DNA of 64,000 nt from Spirabiliibacterium falconis (GCF_014885015.1 NZ_JABMIJ010000004.1:1-64000), one strand, 5' to 3'. Positions 47,420 to 56,877 are shown, counted from the stretch's first letter. Notes: generated by a model not told the origin, from the sequence alone. Numbers and translations: made by a program.

Positions 47420-49297
47420 TTACAGCAAATTTTTCTTAATATTTGCCCAATTCACATTGGTTTTACCCAATTTTCTATCGTGATTATAAATATCAGGAGC
47501 GGTGTGAATTTGACCATCGTTACCGACCCACATTGTGACATAGTATAAATACACATCATCACGTTTACTTAAGTTAGCAGAAGTCGTTTTCTTACTTGCT
47601 AAAACCTGCTGTTTACGCGCCGTCGTCCAGCCATTTTCATTTAACAATAATGTGGCTAATTCATCTGCTTTATGCACCCGAACACAACCTGAACTTAACG
47701 CACGATCTGAACGAGAAAATAATCCTCGAGATGGTGTATCATGTAAGTAAATGGCTTCTGAACTTGGCATATTAAATTTAAAACTACCCAATGCACTATC
47801 TCCACCTGGTGCTTGACGCAAACGGTATGGGAATTTTTTCGCCGTCATATTTTCCCAATCAATCGTATAAGGATCAATGGTCCGCCCTTTGCTATCTACA
47901 ATCGTGTAACCATTACGATAGATATAACTTGGATCACGTCGCACTTTTGGAATTAAATCTTCGTTAATTAAACGCGTCGGCGCATTCCATGGCGGATTCA
48001 CAACCACATTACTCAAACGGCTAGTCATAACAGGTGTCGGGCGTGCTTTTTTCCCCACAATAACTTTTGAATTAAGCACTAACTGCCCATTACGGTAATA
48101 ATTAAGCTGATAAGTTGGGATATTTACAAAAATACCATTCACTTCATTTGGCAGCACACGTAAACGTTGTGCATTAATCGCTAATTTATATAAATTACCA
48201 CCAGCCGAAACTGTCGCTGGGTTTAAACGATGTCGCGTATTTGCACCAACTACCCCATCAGCACTCAAGCCATTACGCGCCTGAAATGCTTTCACTGCAT
48301 CAACCAGTTCACCACTATACAGATCACTATTGGTATTCCCTGAATAGAAACCTTTATTTTTCAAAATAGTGGCAAGATCTTTCACTTCACTTGAGCGATC
48401 ACCTGGTTTTAAGGTTTCGCTAACACTGGCAACATTGGCAATGCCACCTGAAGGCAGCGATGCCAGAATACGATTTACCGCTGCTTTGTATTTTTTATTG
48501 CTAGGCTCTAAACTCTGTACAAAACTTGTCACATGATTAGTGCTAATCGCTTGGCTCCATGCGCTAATGCTTGACTGGCTCGGTAACGCTGCTTTATAAC
48601 TGCTGTTACCATAAAGCCAATGACGTTGTGCACCTCGTACATTTTGTGCATAGTTCAAATAATTTAAAAACGCATCACTCAGCAAAATATCGCGTTGCAT
48701 TGTATCCGTGCTGCGACTAATTGCGGCAAGTTGTGTAGCAGCTTGATTTGACACCCCGCTGAGTACCCATGGCACGAACTGACGCATCAAATATTGGGTG
48801 GCTTGGTTGTTATGCCATAAAGGCTGAAAACCGTGCTCACCATAAAGTTTAGCCAGTGCAGTGGTAAACACAACATTTTGCCCTGCCAATAATTGCTGCA
48901 ATTTTGCTTTATTTTCTGCGAGCTGCTGCGCTTGAATCGCCTCATTTTCAGGGGACGCGACATCATCAGATTGCGCATTAATTTGCCCTGTTGCATCTTG
49001 CAAAATTTTCTCAGTGACCGCAGGTACCGCACTTTCATGTGGTTCAAGCTGTTCATTCGCTGGTATTGAGGTCGCCTTTTCATGCTGAATTGACACAGGT
49101 GCATGAGGCTGAACCGCACTTTGTGTTTCGTCTGACGGCGTGTTGATCACTGACTGTACTGCTTCTATCGTTTCAGCGGTTTCATTAACCACACGCTGCC
49201 CCGCAGTGCCTGTTTCCTGCGCAAAGGTTGTGCTTGCAAGCGCAAGCCCACCAACAGACATACAGAGTGCTTTGGTCAATGTCGTTTTGGTAAACAT
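47420..49297 (-). CDS. ldtD: L,D-transpeptidase LdtD (YcbB)
   Basis: Periplasmic enzyme making 3-3 cross-links in peptidoglycan. Signal peptide MFTKTTLTKALCMSVGGLALA; a long low-complexity linker rich in Gln, Glu and Ala (about 25-130); a scaffold domain with QPLWHNNQATQYLM; a peptidoglycan-binding domain near GDRSSEVKDLATILKNKGFY; and a YkuD domain with PTPVMTSRLSNVVVNPPW, HDTPSR and the catalytic SSGCVRVH. 625 residues from ATG 49297 (AAGGA upstream); E. coli has 615. The longer frame to 49516 has no support. Confidence 0.94.
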   Translation of the reverse strand: MFTKTTLTKALCMSVGGLALASTTFAQETGTAGQRVVNETAETIEAVQSVINTPSDETQSAVQPHAPVSIQHEKATSIPANEQLEPHESAVPAVTEKILQDATGQINAQSDDVASPENEAIQAQQLAENKAKLQQLLAGQNVVFTTALAKLYGEHGFQPLWHNNQATQYLMRQFVPWVLSGVSNQAATQLAAISRSTDTMQRDILLSDAFLNYLNYAQNVRGAQRHWLYGNSSYKAALPSQSSISAWSQAISTNHVTSFVQSLEPSNKKYKAAVNRILASLPSGGIANVASVSETLKPGDRSSEVKDLATILKNKGFYSGNTNSDLYSGELVDAVKAFQARNGLSADGVVGANTRHRLNPATVSAGGNLYKLAINAQRLRVLPNEVNGIFVNIPTYQLNYYRNGQLVLNSKVIVGKKARPTPVMTSRLSNVVVNPPWNAPTRLINEDLIPKVRRDPSYIYRNGYTIVDSKGRTIDPYTIDWENMTAKKFPYRLRQAPGGDSALGSFKFNMPSSEAIYLHDTPSRGLFSRSDRALSSGCVRVHKADELATLLLNENGWTTARKQQVLASKKTTSANLSKRDDVYLYYVTMWVGNDGQIHTAPDIYNHDRKLGKTNVNWANIKKNLL

Positions 49298-49454
49298 AAA
49301 TCTTCGTCCTTGGTTATTGTAAAACTGTTTTATTTTAACAAAAATTAACCAATTGAGAAAACAGAATTTACATAGTCCATACAAGAATGAAAAGGACAGA
49401 CACTCAAATACAATTCTGATAAAATACGCGTCTAATAAATATAAGGAAACGACG

Positions 49455-50258
49455 ATGAAATTTATCTCTTTTAATATTAATGGGTTGCGCGCACGCCCAG
49501 CACAGCTTGAAGCCATTATCGATAAACATCAGCCTAATGTTATTGGGTTACAAGAAATTAAAGTGGCTGACGACGACTTTCCTCACCACTTGGTTGATCA
49601 CTTAGGCTATCACGTTTTCTATCACGGACAAAAAGGGCATTATGGTGTCGCATTACTATGTAAACAAGAGCCAATCGCTGTACGCAAAGGATTTCCAACA
49701 GACGATGAAAATGCCCAACGTCGCCTTATTATGGCTGACATCGCCACACCGCATGGCATGATAACCGTCATTAATGGCTATTTCCCACAAGGGGAAAATC
49801 GTGCACACGAGACTAAATTTCCGGCTAAAGCCAAATTTTATGCCGATCTTACTCACTATGTCGCCAACATACATCCGAAAGAACAACATTTAGTGATTAT
49901 GGGCGATATGAACATTAGTCCAACCGATTTAGACATCGGCATCGGAGAGGAAAATCGTAAACGCTGGTTGCGTACTGGGAAATGTTCATTTTTACCCGAA
50001 GAACGGGAATGGCTTGCCAACTTGCTTCAGTTAGGGCTAGTGGATACATTCCGCATGCAATATCCGCACGCAGCGGATAAATTTTCATGGTTTGACTATC
50101 GTTCTAAAGGCTTTGACGACAATCGCGGATTGCGTATTGACCTCATCTTGGCAGATCAAACGCTAGCGCAGAAATGTACAGCCGCCGGTATTGATCTAGA
50201 GATTCGTGCGATGGAAAAACCGTCCGATCACGCCCCTATTTTTGCTGAGTTTGCATAA
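49455..50258 (+). CDS. xthA: Exonuclease III
   Basis: AP endonuclease and 3'-repair exonuclease of base-excision repair. It starts [19 protein letters not shown]; metal-binding Glu in [13 protein letters not shown]; then [33 protein letters not shown] and RIDLILAD, ending with the catalytic His in [12 protein letters not shown]. 267 residues, as in E. coli (268). ATG 49455 follows TAAGGA. A small gene for an RraB-like protein follows 10 bp later. Confidence 0.96.
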   Translation: MKFISFNINGLRARPAQLEAIIDKHQPNVIGLQEIKVADDDFPHHLVDHLGYHVFYHGQKGHYGVALLCKQEPIAVRKGFPTDDENAQRRLIMADIATPHGMITVINGYFPQGENRAHETKFPAKAKFYADLTHYVANIHPKEQHLVIMGDMNISPTDLDIGIGEENRKRWLRTGKCSFLPEEREWLANLLQLGLVDTFRMQYPHAADKFSWFDYRSKGFDDNRGLRIDLILADQTLAQKCTAAGIDLEIRAMEKPSDHAPIFAEFA

Positions 50259-50268
50259 GGATTGAGAT

Positions 50269-51039
50269 ATGAATGCCCAATATCAATGGGATAGCTACCG
50301 CACTTTAATCAATGAACAAGAAGCATTTGTGATGGTCAATATTGGTGTTGTGCAGCAGCTTGACGAAATGCACTTGCCATACGCATTGTCATTTTCCTTA
50401 CCTTTTGATGCCAACATTCATGGGCAAAATTTAGTTGATTCTCAATGGCAATGTGAATCATACCTTGACCAACTTTCGCAAACGCTACTGCCGTTAGTAG
50501 GCTTAACCCAAACTGTTCTAGTGGGGTTTATCATCATCGGGAATAAAACAACAGTCTATTTTTACAGTAATGATCCCGATCGATTTCAAGACAGCCTCAA
50601 TTACCAGCATTGCCAAGATTTTACGGTACAGCGCGATCCAAATTGCGATATTTACTTTGATTTTCTCCTTCCCTCCCCGCTTGAGATGAAAATCAACGCT
50701 ACCGCACAGACATTGGAAAGCCTAAGCCAAGAGGGCGCAAATCTAGATTTACCGCACCCTATCACACATAAATTTCAATTTGAAAGTGCGGAAAAAATGC
50801 AAGACTTCATTGACTATTGCATGAAAGAATTTGGTTTTATTGATATTCGCTACACACAAGATCCCGTGCAAGAAGAGGATGAGGCATATTATTTAGTCAT
50901 GTTACAGCACGATCTCGTATTGAGCGATGACACTATTTTTGAATTTGTCAAAACATTTGATAAAAGTGCGGATCAATTTGAAGGTGAATACAACGGGTGG
51001 GAATGCCAAATTCAAAAGCAAGAAAAACCATTGCATTAA
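50269..51039 (+). CDS. DUF695 / RraB-domain protein
   Basis: 256 residues with two parts. The N-terminal half (about 1-130) resembles DUF695 (YQWDSYRTLINEQEAFVMVNIG, LVGFIIIGNKTTVYFYSND). The C-terminal half (about 160-250) resembles the ribonuclease E inhibitor RraB (HKFQFESAEKMQDFIDYCMKEFG, EEDEAYYLVMLQHDLVLSD). Both parts are strongly acidic. RraB binds RNase E and changes which RNAs it cuts, but the fused type is not characterised to my knowledge. It lies 10 bp after xthA, probably the same transcript, and ends at an uptake-signal hairpin. Confidence 0.7.
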   Translation: MNAQYQWDSYRTLINEQEAFVMVNIGVVQQLDEMHLPYALSFSLPFDANIHGQNLVDSQWQCESYLDQLSQTLLPLVGLTQTVLVGFIIIGNKTTVYFYSNDPDRFQDSLNYQHCQDFTVQRDPNCDIYFDFLLPSPLEMKINATAQTLESLSQEGANLDLPHPITHKFQFESAEKMQDFIDYCMKEFGFIDIRYTQDPVQEEDEAYYLVMLQHDLVLSDDTIFEFVKTFDKSADQFEGEYNGWECQIQKQEKPLH

Positions 51040-51043
51040 ATGT

Positions 51044-51077
51044 AAAGTGCGGTCTGACCTCAATCTGACCGCACTTT
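51044..51077. terminator. Inverted uptake-signal hairpin between the RraB-like and sulfatase genes
   Basis: AAAGTGCGGTC (51044-51054) pairs with GACCGCACTTT (51067-51077) across 12 nt, followed by TGTTTTTT; terminates both convergent units. Confidence 0.7.
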
Positions 51078-51086
51078 GTTTTTTCA

Positions 51087-52448
51087 TTAAAGCTGATCTT
51101 TAATCATTGGGCGAGGTTCACCTGCCTGCACCATTAAATCACAAAGGCGTTCACGTAATTGTGCTTTAATGTGCTGATATTCAGGCTCTGCCACGACATT
51201 TGTCAGTTCATACGGATCTTTTGTAAGATCATAGAGAAAATCATCGCAATACACATCACTGCCGCCCTGTACACCACCATGTACATTTGGTGCGTAAACA
51301 CTGTAAAGATAGTTTTCAGTACGAATGCAACGCCCAATGCGACTTTCACTGATTTGCGCAAAAATTTCATTTTTACGTTGTGGATCCCGATGTGCCACCA
51401 CATCATGCAAATTTTCACCAATCATTTTATCGCCAACGTCAATGCCCGCCATGGCAAGAAACGTTTTTGGTAAACTCGCCGTACTCACCAGATCTTTGAT
51501 GCGCAAGCCTCCTTTATAACCTGGCCCTGCAATAATCAATGGCACATGTAAAGCACTAGAGTGACAACTGCGCTTATAATCATCGTAACCATTAAGATGC
51601 TCGTCTTTATTACGCGTCATAAAGTGTGAGCCATGATCTGAGGCATAAATGATAATGGTATTATCAAATAAGCCTTTTTCTTTGAGCTTATCAATGACTC
51701 GCCCCAGATTATCATCAAGGCTGCGACAACATCCCAAATAATCTGGATACATCTCATCCGCATTACCACCTAATACTTTCAGATCGTGTGGTAATTGATA
51801 ATGCTCAAAGCGTGTTTTTGACCCTTCTGGCCCTTCATAAGTATGGCGATCATTTTGGTGGTGTGGCTCAATGTGGGAAATCGTCATAAAAAACGGTTTT
51901 TCATTGTTATACTGCTCTAAAAATTCCAGTGCAAAATCAGTAATGCAATCAACACGATAGCCTTTAAACTCACATTTATTCATATTTTCATCAAATACGA
52001 AACCATCATAGCCATGGGAGGTAAACTCTAATACATCAGCCGCTCGCCAAAAACCTTTATAGCCTCCCCGACGCTCAGGTGGTATCGCCGTGATGGTATA
52101 ATCTATGGTTGGCGTGGCTTCTAATTCGCCATCACTGGCTAAATGCCATTTACCAATATAAGCCGTTTCATAACCATTTTCAGTGAAATAATCTGCCAAT
52201 GTTTTAGTATCTAGCGGTAATGCAATATTATTACGAAAACAGCCTGTTTGTGTTGGATATAGCCCACTTTGAAAAATTGAGCGACATGGTCCACACACAG
52301 GTTGCGGCGAATATGCCTCCTCAAACAAGACGCCTTGACGTGCCAGAGCGTCTAAGTGCGGTGTGACATCTAATGGTTGTCCATATGCACCAATAGTGTC
52401 CCAACGCTGTTGATCAGAGAAATAAAATAAAATATTTGGGCGCGACAT
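51087..52448 (-). CDS. Type I sulfatase (or phosphonate monoester hydrolase-like), cytoplasmic
   Basis: Alkaline-phosphatase superfamily sulfatase of 453 residues. The metal-binding start is NILFYFSDQQRWDTIG; the formylglycine site is VCGPCRSIFQSGLYPTQTG, fitting C-x-P-x-R with Cys as the residue to be converted; then AYIGKWHLA, SHIEPHHQN and YASDHGSHF. No signal peptide is present, so it acts in the cytoplasm on an imported small molecule. It is the last gene of an operon with a tripartite tricarboxylate transporter (10 bp after tctA-like). It needs a formylglycine-generating enzyme or anSME, none of which is in the window. The substrate is unknown; a sulfate ester carried by the transporter is the natural guess. 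Confidence 0.85.
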   Translation of the reverse strand: MSRPNILFYFSDQQRWDTIGAYGQPLDVTPHLDALARQGVLFEEAYSPQPVCGPCRSIFQSGLYPTQTGCFRNNIALPLDTKTLADYFTENGYETAYIGKWHLASDGELEATPTIDYTITAIPPERRGGYKGFWRAADVLEFTSHGYDGFVFDENMNKCEFKGYRVDCITDFALEFLEQYNNEKPFFMTISHIEPHHQNDRHTYEGPEGSKTRFEHYQLPHDLKVLGGNADEMYPDYLGCCRSLDDNLGRVIDKLKEKGLFDNTIIIYASDHGSHFMTRNKDEHLNGYDDYKRSCHSSALHVPLIIAGPGYKGGLRIKDLVSTASLPKTFLAMAGIDVGDKMIGENLHDVVAHRDPQRKNEIFAQISESRIGRCIRTENYLYSVYAPNVHGGVQGGSDVYCDDFLYDLTKDPYELTNVVAEPEYQHIKAQLRERLCDLMVQAGEPRPMIKDQL

Positions 52449-52458
52449 AATAACCTCT

Positions 52459-53961
52459 TTATTGGCGTGTTTTTTTCGCTTTTTTATAATTGTTATAAAT
52501 CAGCATACAAAGCACTGAAACTAACAAAATGAAAAACGCAAGTGAATAAGGGCGTGTAACGAAAATATCCCAATTACCGTCAGAAATCATCAAAGAGCGG
52601 CGGAAATTCTTCTCAGTCAATGAGCCAAGAACTAAACCAAGCAACACAGGAATCGCTGAAAAACCAAGTTTACTCATCACGTACGATACCACCCCAAAGG
52701 TAATGGCTGTGCCGAGATCAAACATGGAGTTTTTAATCGAATAAGCCCCTGCAAAACAAAATACCGCAATAATTGGCACAAGAATTTGGCTTGGTACTTT
52801 CACCACTTTTGCAAACATTCTGGTCAAATATTTGCCTTGTAATAGCATAAATAAATTCACAAATATCAGCCCAATCATAATCGCATAAACAGTTGTACCA
52901 TGATTTTGGAATAAATTTGGACCTGGCGTTAATCCATTTATCATTAATGCACCAAGCATAATTGCCACTGCACCATCGCCTGGAATACCTAACGTTAGCA
53001 ATGGGATCAATGTTGCCCCTGTTACGGCATTATTCGCTGATTCCGCCGCAGCAATACCCTCAATAGAACCTTTACCAAATTCTTCAGGCTTTTTAGAAAC
53101 TTTTTGTGCAACATCATAGCTTAAAAATGACGCCATTGACGCACCTGTGCCAGGAATAATACCAATAATAGAACCAATTAATGATGAGAACGTTAATGGT
53201 TTTGACATTCTCATCCACTCTTTTTTACTTAAACGTTCATGTTCAAATTCAATTTTTTCGTTCTGTTTCGCCTGTGATGTTTTCGCTAACAAATGCCCTT
53301 TATTAATAATTTCCACTAACGCAAACAAACCAATTAACACAATGACCAGATCAAATCCGCCATAAAGATAGATATTATCGAACGTAAAACGCATAACGCC
53401 ACCGCCAATAATATCTTGACCTACTGTGGCTAAAAATAGCCCAAGACAGCCTGAAATAATCCCTTTTAATAAACTCTCACCACTCACACCAGCGATGATT
53501 GTTAAACCAAATGCACAAATCAAAAAATATTCAGGCGATCCCATCTTCAGTGCGACTTTGGCAACCTCTGGAGCAAGGAAAAGTAACACCAATGCACTAA
53601 ATGTGCCGCCGATAAACGAAGCATACAGTGCGATATTCAATGCTTTTTGTGAATGCCCTTGTTGTGATAGCGGATTGCCGTCCATCATCGTAGCCGTTGC
53701 ATGAGGTGTTCCTGGTGTGCGGATAAGAATTGCGGAGATCGAACCACCATAACTACCTGCACAATAAATCCCGAGCAAAAACATAAAAGAATCTATCGCG
53801 CCCAAGTTATAGGTAATCGGTAATAACAGCACCAAACAGAGCATAACCGTAAGCCCTGGCACCGCTCCAAAAATAATGCCAAGAAACAAGCCAAGATTAA
53901 TATATAAGAAGCTGCTTAATGAGAAAAACGCATCAAAACCATTGATAAAATGATCCCACAT
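52459..53961 (-). CDS. Tripartite tricarboxylate transporter large membrane subunit (TctA family)
   Basis: 500-residue membrane subunit with about 11-12 predicted helices. The TctA family motifs are clear: GLFLGIIFGAVPGLTVMLCLVLLLPITY near the N-terminus, GSYGGSISAILIRTPGTPHATAT, and the second repeat GIIPGTGASMASFLSYDVAQ followed by TLIPLLTLGIPGDGAVAIML. It lies 10 bp before the TctB-like stop and 10 bp from the sulfatase gene. The carrier family takes up citrate, tartrate, other carboxylates and some aromatics, using a periplasmic binding protein; this operon's substrate may be a sulfated compound. Confidence 0.93.
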   Translation of the reverse strand: MWDHFINGFDAFFSLSSFLYINLGLFLGIIFGAVPGLTVMLCLVLLLPITYNLGAIDSFMFLLGIYCAGSYGGSISAILIRTPGTPHATATMMDGNPLSQQGHSQKALNIALYASFIGGTFSALVLLFLAPEVAKVALKMGSPEYFLICAFGLTIIAGVSGESLLKGIISGCLGLFLATVGQDIIGGGVMRFTFDNIYLYGGFDLVIVLIGLFALVEIINKGHLLAKTSQAKQNEKIEFEHERLSKKEWMRMSKPLTFSSLIGSIIGIIPGTGASMASFLSYDVAQKVSKKPEEFGKGSIEGIAAAESANNAVTGATLIPLLTLGIPGDGAVAIMLGALMINGLTPGPNLFQNHGTTVYAIMIGLIFVNLFMLLQGKYLTRMFAKVVKVPSQILVPIIAVFCFAGAYSIKNSMFDLGTAITFGVVSYVMSKLGFSAIPVLLGLVLGSLTEKNFRRSLMISDGNWDIFVTRPYSLAFFILLVSVLCMLIYNNYKKAKKTRQ

Positions 53962-53971
53962 AACCCACTCC

Positions 53972-54427
53972 TTACGGTAATTTCACATGCAAAATATGCT
54001 CAAATACCACACTTACTAAAATCACTGTGGTGCACACAATGGCATAGTATTTCCAATTACGGCAACGTGAAAGCAGCAAAAACGCATTCACAAAAATCAA
54101 TGATGCCACCAAAAATGGCAACGCATCTAATAAAAACCAATATGCAATTAATAAGGCAATTAAAATAAATGCACGATATTCTTCACCCAGATCGAAGCTC
54201 ACCACTTTCACAGGTTTTTTCTGTATTAATAAGACGATCTCTTTTGCGACCAAAATCGCACTACAAAGCCACATCAACCCAACAATAATGCGTGGAAAGG
54301 TTTGTGAATTAATTGCCTCAGCACTCTCTCTTAATACAATCTGAGTAGGGATAAACCACCACAACAGTGATGAAAAAATCAAAAAAACAATACCACCAAC
54401 TAAATTTTGTTTAATCTGAATTTTCAT
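53972..54427 (-). CDS. Tripartite tricarboxylate transporter small membrane subunit (TctB family)
   Basis: 151 residues with four predicted membrane segments: GGIVFLIFSSLLWWFIP, RIIVGLMWLCSAILVAKEIVL, FILIALLIAYWFLLDALPFLV and YYAIVCTTVILVSVVFEHIL. Size, topology and position between the binding protein and TctA define it; sequence conservation in the family is low. ATG 54427 lies 26 bp after the tctC-like stop. Confidence 0.9.
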   Translation of the reverse strand: MKIQIKQNLVGGIVFLIFSSLLWWFIPTQIVLRESAEAINSQTFPRIIVGLMWLCSAILVAKEIVLLIQKKPVKVVSFDLGEEYRAFILIALLIAYWFLLDALPFLVASLIFVNAFLLLSRCRNWKYYAIVCTTVILVSVVFEHILHVKLP

Positions 54428-54453
54428 TGTTTACCCCCACTATTAATTGAATC

Positions 54454-55422
54454 TTATTTCACCAACTCAGCGTATTTTTTCGCTTTTGTCATACTGGATT
54501 CAATATAGTTTTTCACCCAAGCACCGTCTTGAATATCGATACGCACACCGATATTTTTCGCAATACCTTGGAATTTTTCATTTTGCATAATATTTTTCAA
54601 TGCGGTGTATGCTTTTTGTACATTCGCATCATCAGTGCCAGCACGCATAAATACAGCACAAATATTGGTCATCCAAGTATCGTAACCATGCTCTGTCACA
54701 CTTGATAAATCATACACATCATCTTTCAATGATTTATCATCAAACGCCACCACAGGGTTTACACTGCCCGCTTTCACAAACTCTTTAGCTAACGAAGCGT
54801 GAGTGGTCGCAAAATCAACTTCACCAGACACCACCGCCGTTAATGCTTCATTTGCGCCTTCATAAGGAATGATTTTAAATTTACCGCCCATTGCATCAAT
54901 TAGTGCCGCCGATTGCAACGCTTCAGATGAGTTTGTGCCATTCGCCGCAATTTTCACCACTTTGCCTTCTTTGACATAGTTTTCCAAATCCGCAAAATTT
55001 TTAATATTTAATTTTGGATTTGAAATAAAGACGAACGTCGAAGAATACACATTAATGACAGGCACAAATTGATCAAATTGATAGCTAACTTTCATTGTCA
55101 ACGGTGCAATAGCAAAACTGCCTTCACCGCCGAAAATCATCTTGTCGGAATTCGGTTTTTCTTTCACATATTCCGTTAATGCCACTGCACCGCCAGATCC
55201 CAAAATATTGGTTGCTAACAACGGTTGACCAAATTCCGCCTTGCCAAACTCGGTCATTGCACGCGCAACTTGGTCAGCTAACCCACCCACAGCCCACGGG
55301 GTAATAATTGTTACCGGACCTGTTGGCCAACTTTCTGCTTTGGCACTCGCTTGAGCAGAAAATAAAGACACACCAAGTACACTAGCAAGGCTCAAACTTA
55401 ACAGTTTTTTCCATGGTTTCAT
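54454..55422 (-). CDS. Tripartite tricarboxylate transporter binding protein (TctC/Bug family)
   Basis: Periplasmic substrate-binding protein of 322 residues. The Sec signal ends at SLFSAQASA; the mature protein begins ESWPTGPVTIITPWAVGGLADQ, the Bug-family pattern P-x-x-P-[VI]-x-[IVL]-[VIL]-x-P. It continues ILGSGGAVALTEYVKEKP, IPYEGANEALTAVVSGEVDF and WTNI-type loops. ATG 55422 follows AAGGAG with a 6-nt gap; the in-frame TTG at 55437 lies in front of that site. First gene of the operon tctC-tctB-tctA-sulfatase. Operator-like palindromes and a CRP-like site lie upstream. Confidence 0.93.
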   Translation of the reverse strand: MKPWKKLLSLSLASVLGVSLFSAQASAKAESWPTGPVTIITPWAVGGLADQVARAMTEFGKAEFGQPLLATNILGSGGAVALTEYVKEKPNSDKMIFGGEGSFAIAPLTMKVSYQFDQFVPVINVYSSTFVFISNPKLNIKNFADLENYVKEGKVVKIAANGTNSSEALQSAALIDAMGGKFKIIPYEGANEALTAVVSGEVDFATTHASLAKEFVKAGSVNPVVAFDDKSLKDDVYDLSSVTEHGYDTWMTNICAVFMRAGTDDANVQKAYTALKNIMQNEKFQGIAKNIGVRIDIQDGAWVKNYIESSMTKAKKYAELVK

Positions 55423-55463
55423 AGGGTTCTCCTTCAATAATTACACATAGGGTTGTAGATAAT

Positions 55464-55496
55464 ACAAATCTCATCATTAGGTTATAAGAGATTTGT
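55464..55496. promoter_or_regulatory. Operator-like palindrome upstream of the tctC-type gene
   Basis: ACAAATCTC (55464-55472) and GAGATTTGT (55488-55496) form a perfect 9-bp inverted repeat separated by 15 nt, 42-75 bp before the start codon. Too AT-rich and lacking a T-run to be a terminator; more likely a regulator site. Confidence 0.45.
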
Positions 55497-55506
55497 TTAT
55501 TACCCT

Positions 55507-55520
55507 ATGACGATTGTCAT
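55507..55520. promoter_or_regulatory. Short palindrome ATGACGATTGTCAT upstream of the transporter operon
   Basis: ATGAC-GATT-GTCAT, perfect 5-bp arms, placed between the CRP-like site and the 9-bp palindrome. Possible operator half-site pair. Confidence 0.35.
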
Positions 55521-55525
55521 ATTGT

Positions 55526-55547
55526 GTAAGTGAGAAGGATCACATTT
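55526..55547 (-). promoter_or_regulatory. CRP-like site upstream of the transporter-sulfatase operon
   Basis: AGTGA-gaagga-TCACA (core 55529-55544) matches TGTGA-N6-TCACA at nine of ten positions, with T-rich flank TTT on the right. It lies about 115 bp before the tctC-type start codon, a normal activator distance. It suggests carbon-source control of the operon. Confidence 0.5.
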
Positions 55548-55580
55548 TCAGGAAAAAATCACAATTTGATTACAAAAAAG

Positions 55581-55605
55581 TAAAGTGCGGTCTAACCGCA
55601 CTTTA
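55581..55605. terminator. Inverted uptake-signal hairpin after codA
   Basis: TAAAGTGCGGT (55581-55591) pairs with ACCGCACTTTA (55595-55605), 3-nt loop, 3 bp past the codA stop; closes the codBA operon. Confidence 0.65.
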
Positions 55606-55608
55606 GGA

Positions 55609-56868
55609 TTAGATAAAATCTATACGCTGTGTATTATCGAGGAAGATCGTTGTTTGGGCAGGTTCAGTCTGTGCAATGATGTTGCCATGACGAATAGAAG
55701 ACCGTGTTGGCACTTGTCGACGGAGTGCATCAAATCCATTTTCTGCAGGCAGCAGTACAAAATTTGCACTATTTCCCTCCACAATGCCATAATCGCTCAA
55801 ATGCAGTGCTTTCGCACTATTTTCTGTTACCAACGCAAGGCTGTCATTAAGCTGTTGATACCCCATCAGTTGGCAAACATGCAATCCCATATGTAACACT
55901 TGCAACATGTTGGCGGTACCCAACGGATACCACGGATCGAACACATCATCATGCCCAAAACAGACATTAATACCTGCCTTGAGCATCTCTTTTACACGGG
56001 TTACGCCACGGCGTTTCGGATAAGTATCAAACCGCCCTTGTAAATGAATATTAACCAATGGATTCGCCACAAAATGGATGTTGGAGAGTTTCAATAAACG
56101 AAATAAACGGGACGAATAGGCGTTATTATAAGAGTGCATTGCGGTTGTATGGCTTGCCGTAACCCGCTCACCCATCTCATATTTCAAGGCAAGTGCGGCA
56201 ACGGTTTCAACAAAACGTGATTGCTCATCATCAATTTCATCGCAGTGAATATCCATCAACGCATTAAAACGCCGTGCTATATCAAACGCGATGTGCATCG
56301 ACTCCACCCCATACTCTCGGGTAAATTCAAAGTGCGGTATGCCACCAACAACATCAGCCCCCATTTCCATGGCTTTTTCTAATAATTGCACCCCATTTGG
56401 GTAAGACAAAATGCCCTCTTGTGGAAATGCCACAATTTGCAGATCAACCCAAGGAGAAACCTCCTTTTTGACGTCCAGCATAGCTGAAAGTGCGGTCAAG
56501 GTCGGATCAGACACATCCACATGCGTGCGAACATACTGAATGCCATTTGCAATTTGCCATTTTAGCGTTTTCCACGCGCGGGTTTTCACATCATCCACAC
56601 TCAACAATGCCTTACGCTCAGCCCAACGCTCAATCCCTTCAAACAATGTGCCTGATTGATTCCATTTTGGCTGCCCTGCCGTTTGCGTTGCATCTAAATG
56701 AATGTGTGGCTCAACGAAAGGCGGATAAGCAATCAGGCCTGTACCATCAAGCTGATCCTGTTCTGCTTGGTGCTGAGCTGTTGGAAGAATATGAGCAAAT
56801 TTGCCCTGTTTGATGATAATGTCCCAATGCCCTTCACGCCCTGCAATACGCACATTTTTAACTAACAT
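55609..56868 (-). CDS. codA: Cytosine deaminase
   Basis: Converts cytosine to uracil and ammonia in pyrimidine salvage. Amidohydrolase fold: metal HxH in [13 protein letters not shown], then [19 protein letters not shown] with the catalytic His/Glu, [11 protein letters not shown], and the metal Asp in [14 protein letters not shown]. 419 residues, as E. coli CodA (427). It is the second gene after codB (9 bp apart) in the usual codBA order. GGGGAT precedes the ATG. Confidence 0.95.
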   Translation of the reverse strand: MLVKNVRIAGREGHWDIIIKQGKFAHILPTAQHQAEQDQLDGTGLIAYPPFVEPHIHLDATQTAGQPKWNQSGTLFEGIERWAERKALLSVDDVKTRAWKTLKWQIANGIQYVRTHVDVSDPTLTALSAMLDVKKEVSPWVDLQIVAFPQEGILSYPNGVQLLEKAMEMGADVVGGIPHFEFTREYGVESMHIAFDIARRFNALMDIHCDEIDDEQSRFVETVAALALKYEMGERVTASHTTAMHSYNNAYSSRLFRLLKLSNIHFVANPLVNIHLQGRFDTYPKRRGVTRVKEMLKAGINVCFGHDDVFDPWYPLGTANMLQVLHMGLHVCQLMGYQQLNDSLALVTENSAKALHLSDYGIVEGNSANFVLLPAENGFDALRRQVPTRSSIRHGNIIAQTEPAQTTIFLDNTQRIDFI

Positions 56869-56877
56869 ATCCCCTCC

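Noticed and set aside
55423-55437. TTG start 15 bp upstream of the TctC-type protein
   Set aside because: It precedes the AAGGAG site; ATG 55422 gives a normal signal peptide.
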